Assembly: GCF_937919355.1 (NCBI RefSeq)
Contig: NZ_CALFSA010000207.1
Location: forward strand, 1 to 15,537
Origin: an uncultured Methanofollis sp.
Lineage (GTDB): Archaea > Halobacteriota > Methanomicrobia > Methanomicrobiales > Methanofollaceae
DNA: 15,537 nucleotides
Direction: 5' to 3'
Position numbers and translations under genes: made by a program. A model generated the notes under the pieces. It saw only the letters and a program-made list of their open reading frames with translations. It did no database searches and was not told the origin of the DNA. Each line of letters starts with the position of its first letter. Position 1 is the first letter of the stretch. Positions 7,529-12,382 of this stretch are shown one piece after another.

Positions 7529-7557
7529 GCAAAATATGCTCTGAAAATTGGAGAGAT
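7529..7557 (+). promoter_or_regulatory. Candidate purE promoter / ribosome binding site
   Basis: AAAATATGC (7531-7539) is centred about 26 nt before the purE ATG, the distance of an archaeal TATA box for a leaderless transcript. A GGAGAG sequence at about 7550-7555 is also suitably placed as a ribosome binding site. If that is used, the real promoter must lie further upstream. Sequence alone does not decide. Confidence 0.35.
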
Positions 7558-7560
7558 ATC

Positions 7561-7950
7561 ATGCCTGATGTTGCTATTATTACAGGGTCTGCCTCGGACA
7601 GCGCCATTGCCGAGAAGGCCGTGAAAGTGCTCGACGAGTACGGGATCGCGTACGACCTCCAGGTGATCTCAGCCCACCGTGACCCCGACCGCCTGGACGG
7701 GTACGTGAAGGGATCGGACGCGAAGGTCTTCATCTGCATCGCCGGGATGTCGGCGGCCTTGCCGGGTGTCGTCGCCTCGAAGACGAAGAAACCGGTGATC
7801 GGCGTGCCCGTCTCCGGGAAACTCCTCGGCGGTCTCGACGCCCTCCTCTCGGTCGTCCAGATGCCGAAGGGCGTGCCTGTTGCGTGCGTCGCGGTCGACG
7901 GCGGAGAGAACGCCGCCCACCTGGCGGCGCGGATCCTCGGGGTGGCCTGA
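7561..7950 (+). CDS. purE: PurE, AIR carboxylase / N5-CAIR mutase
   Basis: The 129-residue product is a compact PurE that forms carboxyaminoimidazole ribonucleotide (CAIR) in purine synthesis. It shows 'ITGSASDSAIAEKA' (7-20) for phosphate binding, 'ISAHRDPDR' (36-44), 'CIAGMSAALPGVVA' (59-72) and 'SVVQMPKGVPVACVAV' (97-112). The C-terminal helix is 'NAAHLAARIL'. Bacterial class I PurE (mutase, partner of PurK) normally has AGGAAHLPG in the third motif. Here the His is replaced by Ala (AGMSAALPG), closer to the AGRSNALSG form of class II enzymes that carboxylate AIR directly with CO2. No purK lies nearby. The class assignment is an inference. The gene is divergent from the class V aminotransferase and is followed 8 bp later by a GNAT gene. 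Confidence 0.93.
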   Translation: MPDVAIITGSASDSAIAEKAVKVLDEYGIAYDLQVISAHRDPDRLDGYVKGSDAKVFICIAGMSAALPGVVASKTKKPVIGVPVSGKLLGGLDALLSVVQMPKGVPVACVAVDGGENAAHLAARILGVA

Positions 7951-7958
7951 TCAGGACG

Positions 7959-8513
7959 ATGTCTGCCCAACCGACTCTCCATACGGTGCGTCTCCGTCTC
8001 GTGCCGCCAAGCCTCTCCGATGCTCCGGAGGCCGCACGCCTTGCCAGTGACCCTGCGGTCGCGGATACGGCGGTGCGGATGCCCTACCCGTACCCGCAGG
8101 GGATGGCGAAGGCCTGGATCGCAGCGAGCATTGTCGGGTGGGCGAACGACCGGTGTGCCGTCTGGAAGGTGGTGCGGGGCAGGCACGGCGTCTTCCTCGG
8201 TGCGGTCAGCCTGACCATCGACTCCGAGAACAGGAACGCCGAACTCGGGTACTGGATACGGACCGACGAGTGGGGGCGGGGCTATGCGACTGAGGCGGCG
8301 GTGGCGGCGGTCGCCTTCGCCTTCGGGGTCCTCGGCCTCCACCGTGTCCATGCCTCCTGCCTGCGGCGGAACCCGGCCTCGGCGCGGGTGCTCGAAAAGG
8401 CCGGTCTGTGTTTCGAGGGGTGCCGGCCGGGGCACATCTACCACAGGGGGAAGTTCGAGGACGTGCTCGAGTACGGCGTGGTGGAGGGGGATCGTCACGC
8501 GCGAAACCCCTGA
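7959..8513 (+). CDS. GNAT acetyltransferase, RimJ/RimL-like
   Basis: The 184-residue protein belongs to the Acetyltransf_3 (RimJ/RimL) type of GNAT enzymes, which use acetyl-CoA to acetylate protein N-termini or small amines. It begins 'LHTVRLRLVPPSLSDAPEAARL' with the typical strand-helix start. 'AELGYWIRTDEWGRGYATEA' (94-113) holds the acetyl-CoA pyrophosphate loop. 'NPASARVLEKAGLCFEG' (138-154) is the conserved C-terminal helix with N138. The ATG at 7959 is chosen over an upstream in-frame start because it lies just after the purE stop and gives the normal family N-terminus; longer versions would overlap purE with an Arg-rich, non-conserved extension. A weak AGGA lies 4 nt upstream. The spacing suggests co-transcription with purE; the substrate is unknown. 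Confidence 0.87.
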   Translation: MSAQPTLHTVRLRLVPPSLSDAPEAARLASDPAVADTAVRMPYPYPQGMAKAWIAASIVGWANDRCAVWKVVRGRHGVFLGAVSLTIDSENRNAELGYWIRTDEWGRGYATEAAVAAVAFAFGVLGLHRVHASCLRRNPASARVLEKAGLCFEGCRPGHIYHRGKFEDVLEYGVVEGDRHARNP

Positions 8514-8554
8514 AAAATAGGTTCTGGAGGTTTTCACCTGCTCTCTCGTGACGG

Positions 8555-8579
8555 CACCGATACGGTGATATATGAATTC
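8555..8579 (+). promoter_or_regulatory. TATA-like box with adjacent short inverted repeat
   Basis: GATATATGA at 8567-8575 is centred about 23 nt before the ATG at 8594, consistent with an archaeal TATA box and a nearly leaderless transcript. It is directly preceded by CACCG-ATA-CGGTG (8555-8567), a 5-bp inverted repeat covering the BRE position. The flanking DNA is strikingly AT-rich compared with the neighbouring genes. Confidence 0.45.
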
Positions 8580-8581
8580 AC

Positions 8582-8619
8582 AATTATGAACAAATGTTCA
8601 TAATTCCGAACATATGTTC
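8582..8619. promoter_or_regulatory. Paired GAAC-N4-GTTC palindromes over the start codon (probable operator)
   Basis: The first palindrome has 10-bp arms (8582-8591 and 8596-8605) around AAAT and contains GAACAAATGTTC at 8588-8599. The second is the perfect palindrome GAACATATGTTC at 8608-8619. Their centres are 20 bp apart, about two turns of B-DNA, so two dimers could bind the same face. The start codon at 8594 lies in the centre of the first site and the sites cover the expected transcription start. This layout fits repression, plausibly by the winged-helix protein encoded just downstream; that is inference. Confidence 0.6.
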
Positions 8620-9250
8620 AAAAAATACGATTGATCTTCTTGTCTTTCTGGGGAGGCGATACAGGGAGGAGTTCTATGTGAGGGAGATGGCCCGCACCAT
8701 CGGGGTGAGTGCGGGATCGGCGAGCGAAGATCTCCGGGAACTCCATGAGGCCGGACTCGTGACGCGGGAGAAGAAGGGGCGCCTCGTCCTTTACAGGGCC
8801 GATATGACCAGTCCTCTCCTGCGGGAGATCAAGGTCTGTGCCACTCTTGTCGAACTGAACTCGCTTGTCATGGCACTGCGGGCGGTTGCCACCCGCGTCG
8901 TCCTCTTCGGGAGTTGCGCAACCGGGGAGAACACAGATGAGAGCGATATCGATCTATGTGTCGAGTCAGATGACCGCGATGGTGTGGAAAGGCTGGTCCG
9001 GGCAGTCGACGCCCTCCAGAGCAGGGAGTTCTCTCTCATCCTCCTTTCTCCAGATGAGTTCTTGGAAGTGCCCGCCGCTCCCTGGAGGAGGGAGATGTCA
9101 AATGGGCCATTATCCAGGGATACTATGCTCAGTTCCACTCTCTCCGTGCCCTTGTCTTCGGGGAAGGCTACCGGGAGAAGAGTCATGCCTGTCTTAGATA
9201 TGCCGTCGAGGCACTCCTCGTGGACACGGCCCTCCTGTCCATCGACGTGA
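8594..9250 (+). pseudogene. wHTH-nucleotidyltransferase (MNT-like), 3' end broken
   Basis: The open frame codes for 218 residues but only about the first 156 look native. Residues 10-70 form a winged helix (helix-turn-helix around 'FYVREMARTIGVSAGSASEDLRELHEAGLVTR', wing 'KKGRLVLYRAD'). Residues 100-156 are a minimal nucleotidyltransferase with GS at 106-107 and D118/D120 in 'GSCATGENTDESDIDL', the metal-binding signature, followed by 'FSLILLSPDEF'. After F156 (codon at 9059-9061) the sequence becomes Ser/Arg/Pro-rich and unlike the family. At that point a HEPN-protein sequence starts in another frame. The usual C-terminal helix of roughly 30 residues is missing. Intact relatives pair with a HEPN protein as toxin-antitoxin-like modules. 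The ATG sits in a palindromic operator, with no ribosome binding site. The N-terminal part could still be made and bind DNA. Confidence 0.7.
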
Positions 9251-9387
9251 TCACAGACTTTTCAGCCGCAATGCGCATGAGGGAAAGCGCTGATTACGGT
9301 GCTGTCTATGCTGACGATGCGGCGTACAGGTTCATCGCTGCAGCAGAGAGAATGCTGGAGAGTGCCAGGCAGATTGCGTCACGCTGA
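9058..9387 (+). pseudogene. HEPN-domain protein remnant, 5' end lost
   Basis: Reading codons from 9058 to the TGA at 9385-9387 gives about 109 residues. They include 'ARRSLEEGDVKWAIIQGYYA', then 'QFHSLRALVF', 'GYREKSHACLRYAVEAL', 'AMRMRESADYG' and 'AAERMLESARQI'. These are the hallmarks of the HEPN family (PF05168/COG2250) from late helix 1 onward. The normal N-terminus and a start codon are absent: a TGA in this frame lies at 9055-9057 and the first in-frame ATG is at 9271. The frame is -1 relative to the nucleotidyltransferase. The simplest reading is that one deletion removed the end of the nucleotidyltransferase gene, the gap and the first part of the HEPN gene. A single-base sequencing error in a fused gene is less likely because both partners lack conserved ends. 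Confidence 0.65.
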
Positions 9388-9420
9388 CGTGGGGAGGTGC
9401 AGGCACCCGTGGCCTGTCCT

Positions 9421-9444
9421 CTTGAATGCGCCCTTGAATGCGCC
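9421..9444. repeat. 12-bp tandem duplication at the thiC 3' end
   Basis: CTTGAATGCGCC occurs twice head to tail at 9421-9432 and 9433-9444. The second copy reaches the first base of the thiC stop codon (TAG on the minus strand at 9444-9446). It lies in the 56-bp gap between the HEPN remnant and thiC, which converge. It is probably a replication-slippage duplication without function. Confidence 0.7.
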
Positions 9445-10718
9445 TACTCCTTCGGCTTCTCGTCGAGCAGGTCCCGCACCATCTTGATCGCGCAGAGGTC
9501 GCCGCACATCGAGCAGGTGTCGAGTTCGCCGTCCCTCTCGTGCATCTTCCGGGCGTGGTCGCCGTACATCGCCGCCGCAAACTGGTCGTCCCAGTTGAGG
9601 CGCCGGCGGGCCTGTGCCATCTTCAGGTCTGCCTTGGCATGGGCGCCCTCGCCCAGGCGTGCGATGTCGCCGACATGTGCGGCGATCTTCGCCACCCGCG
9701 TCCCCTCGACGATGTCGTCGAGGTCGGGGAGGGCGAGGTGCTCCGCGGGCGAGACCATGCAGAGGAAGTCGAGGCCGTGCATCGCCGCCACCGCCCCACC
9801 TATCGCCCCGACCACGTGGTCGTAGCCCGTGCCGATGTCTGTCACCAGGGGACCGAGGAGGTAGAGGGGCGCCCCGTCGGTGAGTTCCTTCATCATCTGC
9901 ACATTGTAGCCGATCTGGTCGATGGGCATGTGGCCCGGCCCCTCGATGAAGCGCTGGACCCCGCGGGAGAGGGCCTGCTTCGCGAGGCGGGCGAGGGTGA
10001 CGTACTCCGTCGCCTTCGCAAGCCTCTCGGCGTCGTACAGGCACCCCGGCCGCATCCCGTCGCCGAGGGAGATGACGACGTCGTTCTCCTCAAGGATCTC
10101 AAGGAGGTAGTCGTACTCCTTGTAGAGGGGGTTCTCCTCCCCGGTGGCCGCCATCATCGCCACATGGAAGGCGCCGCCCCGCGAGACCACGCCCATGATC
10201 CGCGGGTCTGTCTTCAGGGCGGCAAGTGCGTCCCTGTTCACCCCGCAGTGGAGGGTGAGGAAGTCCACGCCCTGCTTGCAGTGGTCCCTGATGACATTGA
10301 AGAGGATGTCCGAGGTGACGTCCGCGGCCGACCCGGCCCGGCGAATCGCCTCGTAGATCGGGACCGTGCCGATAGGGGCGTCGAGGGCGAGGATACGCTT
10401 CCTGATCGCCGGGAGGTCGCCGCCGGTCGAGAGGTCCATGAGGGCGTCGGCGCCGTTTGCAAGTGCCGCCTCGGCCTTCCTGATCTCAAGGTCAGGGTCG
10501 CACCTCTGCACCGAGGTGCCTACATTGACATTCACCTTGATCCGGCACCCTTCGCCGATGGCGACGAGGCGGTGCGGACGGCGGGGGTTGGCGGCAACGG
10601 TGATCCGCCCCCTCGTCACTGCACGGGCGGCCTGCCGCGGTGAAAGCCCTTCGTCCCTTGCGATCGCCTCGATCTCGGGCGGAACGCTTTTAAGGGACTC
10701 CTTGATCAGGGTTTGCAT
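9444..10718 (-). CDS. thiC: Phosphomethylpyrimidine synthase ThiC (short form)
   Basis: ThiC converts aminoimidazole ribotide into HMP phosphate for thiamine using S-adenosylmethionine and a 4Fe-4S cluster. Family segments are clear: 'IKVNVNVGTS', 'LSTGGDLPAIRK', 'GTVPIYEA', 'DFLTLHCGVNRD', 'SRGGAFH', 'SLGDGMRPGCLYDA', 'IEGPGHMPIDQI' and 'LGPLVTDI.TGYDH'. The cluster cysteines lie near the C-terminus in 'CSMCGDLCAIKM', spaced C-x2-C-x3-C, one residue tighter than the C-x2-C-x4-C of E. coli ThiC. The length of about 424-427 residues is the archaeal short form, lacking the long N-terminal domain of bacterial ThiC. I place the start at 10718 because a TATA-like AATAATAAGG lies about 26 nt upstream, fitting a leaderless start. 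An in-frame ATG at 10727, with GGTGA 3 nt before it, is the alternative. Confidence 0.93.
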   Translation of the reverse strand: MQTLIKESLKSVPPEIEAIARDEGLSPRQAARAVTRGRITVAANPRRPHRLVAIGEGCRIKVNVNVGTSVQRCDPDLEIRKAEAALANGADALMDLSTGGDLPAIRKRILALDAPIGTVPIYEAIRRAGSAADVTSDILFNVIRDHCKQGVDFLTLHCGVNRDALAALKTDPRIMGVVSRGGAFHVAMMAATGEENPLYKEYDYLLEILEENDVVISLGDGMRPGCLYDAERLAKATEYVTLARLAKQALSRGVQRFIEGPGHMPIDQIGYNVQMMKELTDGAPLYLLGPLVTDIGTGYDHVVGAIGGAVAAMHGLDFLCMVSPAEHLALPDLDDIVEGTRVAKIAAHVGDIARLGEGAHAKADLKMAQARRRLNWDDQFAAAMYGDHARKMHERDGELDTCSMCGDLCAIKMVRDLLDEKPKE

Positions 10719-10734
10719 AACACACATCTGTCAC

Positions 10735-10750
10735 CGATCCTTATTATTCT
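10735..10750 (-). promoter_or_regulatory. Candidate thiC TATA box
   Basis: On the minus strand AATAATAAGG (10739-10748) is centred about 26 nt from the ATG at 10716-10718. The gap to the divergent hydrolase gene (start 10753) is so short that the two promoters must overlap. There is no room for a TPP riboswitch in front of thiC. Confidence 0.4.
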
Positions 10751-10752
10751 GC

Positions 10753-11352
10753 ATGCCAGTCACGTGGTTGCCGGGAGAGGGGTTCTTCGCGAACAGTTAC
10801 CTCTTCGGCGAGGTACTCATCGATGCCGGGGTCTACCCGATGGCCGTCGCCCCCCATGCAGACAGGATCAGGACGATTGTCGTCACCCACACGCACTACG
10901 ACCATATCGCCCACCTGAAGGAGATCGCGGCGATGACAGGTGCGGAGGTCTGCGTCCACGCCCTCGACGTCCCCGGCCTCACGGAGGACACGCCGAGTCT
11001 TGCGCCGATGTTCTGCGAGCACCCGCCGATGGTCGTCCCCGACCGCGTCCTTGCGGACGGGGATAGGGTCGGCGGCCTCCTTGTCATCCACACCCCCGGC
11101 CACACGCCCGGCGGGGTCTCGCTGTATAGCGAGGAGGAGCGTGCCCTCTTCTGCGGCGACACCGTCTTTCCGGGCGGGTCTTTCGGGCGGTACGACTTTC
11201 CGGGCGGTGACGGCCGCGCCCTTGCCGCCTCGATAGAGCGCCTCTCCGCCCTCGACGTCGAGGGGCTGTACCCCGGCCACGGCGACCCGGTGAAAAGCGG
11301 CGGCAGCAGGCATGTCAGGGCGGCGGCCATCGCCCTGAAGGGCGGGCGGTGA
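10753..11352 (+). CDS. Metallo-beta-lactamase-fold hydrolase (glyoxalase II-like)
   Basis: The 199-residue protein is a single metallo-beta-lactamase domain. All seven usual metal ligands are present: H46, H48, D50 and H51 in 'VTHTHYDHI', H117 in 'HTPGHTPGG', D136 in 'FCGDTVFPGG', and H176 in 'LYPGHGDP'. It should bind two metal ions and hydrolyse a thioester, ester or phosphodiester. Its size and motifs resemble small glyoxalase II-like hydrolases, but the substrate cannot be read off. The ATG at 10753 is chosen because it begins the canonical 'LPGEGFFANSYLFG' strand; longer in-frame versions run antisense into thiC. There is no obvious ribosome binding site. It heads a three-gene unit with overlapping ends. 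Confidence 0.88.
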   Translation: MPVTWLPGEGFFANSYLFGEVLIDAGVYPMAVAPHADRIRTIVVTHTHYDHIAHLKEIAAMTGAEVCVHALDVPGLTEDTPSLAPMFCEHPPMVVPDRVLADGDRVGGLLVIHTPGHTPGGVSLYSEEERALFCGDTVFPGGSFGRYDFPGGDGRALAASIERLSALDVEGLYPGHGDPVKSGGSRHVRAAAIALKGGR

Positions 11353-11807
11353 TGAAGGGCGTCTACTGCCTCGTCCTCCGGACTCCGGGCCGCGAGGTGG
11401 CGGTCGGCCGTCTCGGGCCTGTTATCTTCAGGGCCGGGTACTACATCTATGTCGGATCGGCCCTCGGCCCCGGCGGGCTTGAGGCGCGGGTCGGCCGGCA
11501 TTTCAGGCGTGCGACGACGCACGAGGGGAGGCCGCACTGGCACATCGACCATCTCCTCATCTCTCCCGACGTCGCTCTCGTCGGTGCCGTCCTCGGGGCG
11601 ACAGAGGAGGATATGGAGTGCCGCCTCGCCGCCGCGATCGGCGGTGAGGCCGTGGCCGGGTTCGGGTGCACAGACTGTTCCTGCTCCTCGCACCTCTTTT
11701 TCCGGACTGAAGAGCCCTTTGCCGGGATCGCCGGGGTGTTCCGGGGTATGGGCCTTGTCCCGCAGATCAGAAAGAGCAATATGGGGGAAGTCCATCTCAG
11801 TGCATGA
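11352..11807 (+). CDS. DUF123 GIY-YIG nuclease-like protein (Uri superfamily)
   Basis: The 151-residue protein matches DUF123/COG1833. It opens 'MKGVYCLVL' (the GIY-equivalent GVY at 3-5), continues 'AGYYIYVGSALGPGGLEARVGRHFR' (YVG at 33-35, R46), and then has 'HWHIDHLL' (62-69). E89 in 'EEDMECRLA' is at the metal-binding position. A Cys cluster 'CTDCSCSSHLFF' (106-117) is characteristic of this archaeal family. The fold implies DNA or RNA nuclease activity, but the function is not established; relatives are sometimes fused to endonuclease III. The ATG at 11352 shares its A with the TGA of the hydrolase gene. A GTG one codon earlier is the alternative. Its own TGA overlaps the next gene by ATGA. 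Confidence 0.88.
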   Translation: MKGVYCLVLRTPGREVAVGRLGPVIFRAGYYIYVGSALGPGGLEARVGRHFRRATTHEGRPHWHIDHLLISPDVALVGAVLGATEEDMECRLAAAIGGEAVAGFGCTDCSCSSHLFFRTEEPFAGIAGVFRGMGLVPQIRKSNMGEVHLSA

Positions 11808-12355
11808 AGGTCCTCGGCATATCAGGGAGCATGAGAAAGGACGGCAACACCGCCCAGCTGGTCAGGTACATCCTTGCGAAGGTGCAGACGTCGGGGATCG
11901 AGACCGAGTTCGTCTCCCTTGCCGGCCGCATCGTCCACCCCTGCACCGGGTGCGAGAGGTGCAAGGAGACGAAGTGGTGCGTCATCGAGGGCGACGGCTG
12001 GGACGACATCGCCCACCGCATGATCGAGGCCGAGGTGGTCGTCATGGGGTCGCCGACCTACTATTATGACGTCAACGGCCAGATGAAGAACCTCATCGAC
12101 CGGACCTACTCCCTGTATCACGACCGGAAACTCTCGGGCAGGAGCGCCGTTGCCGTGACGGTCTGCGCCGACCGCGGCTGCGAGCGCTCCCTGGAGACGA
12201 TCGAGGGTTTCCTGAACACCCACCAGTTCTCGTACCTCGGCCATGTCTGCGGGAAGGCCTACCTCCCCGGCGAGATCATGACAGACGCCAGGGCGGTGAA
12301 GAAGGCCGACGAGGTCGCACAGAAGATCGTCAACCTCCTCCAGCCGAAGGACTAA
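11804..12355 (+). CDS. Iron-sulfur flavoprotein (Isf-like), NADPH-dependent FMN reductase family
   Basis: The 183-residue protein has a flavodoxin-like fold. The N-terminal 'LGISGSMRKDGNTAQLV' (4-20) binds the FMN phosphate, and 'GSPTYYYDVNGQMKNLIDRT' is the second FMN-binding segment. Between them C47, C50, C53 and C59 form C-x2-C-x2-C-x5-C, the compact motif that holds a 4Fe-4S cluster in methanogen Isf proteins. It should carry FMN plus one cluster and move electrons, for example from ferredoxin towards O2/H2O2 or other acceptors; the physiological partner is unknown. Length is close to known Isf (about 190). The ATG overlaps the stop of the DUF123 gene. A T-rich run follows the TAA. Confidence 0.9.
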   Translation: MKVLGISGSMRKDGNTAQLVRYILAKVQTSGIETEFVSLAGRIVHPCTGCERCKETKWCVIEGDGWDDIAHRMIEAEVVVMGSPTYYYDVNGQMKNLIDRTYSLYHDRKLSGRSAVAVTVCADRGCERSLETIEGFLNTHQFSYLGHVCGKAYLPGEIMTDARAVKKADEVAQKIVNLLQPKD

Positions 12356-12364
12356 TTCTTTTTT
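12356..12364 (+). terminator. Oligo-T terminator of the hydrolase-DUF123-Isf unit
   Basis: TTCTTTTTT follows the Isf stop codon directly in the 27-bp convergent gap, an archaeal-style intrinsic termination signal for plus-strand transcription. A 6-bp inverted repeat (AGCAGG at 12365-12370, CCTGCT at 12389-12394) lies just beyond and is probably incidental. Confidence 0.5.
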
Positions 12365-12382
12365 AGCAGGGAGGCCATCCCC

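Noticed and set aside
7884..7958. Longer N-terminus for the GNAT protein
   Set aside because: The extra 25 residues are Arg/Gly/Pro-rich, overlap the purE end in another frame and precede the normal family start.
9055..9070. Programmed -1 frameshift joining nucleotidyltransferase and HEPN
   Set aside because: No slippery heptamer (X XXY YYZ) or obvious downstream structure is present, and conserved ends of both domains are missing. A deletion explains the data better.
9438..10643. A 401-codon open frame opposite thiC
   Set aside because: It is a codon-bias shadow; the minus strand encodes an unmistakable ThiC.
10728..10752. TPP riboswitch before thiC
   Set aside because: The divergent spacer is far too short, and the conserved aptamer sequences are not visible.
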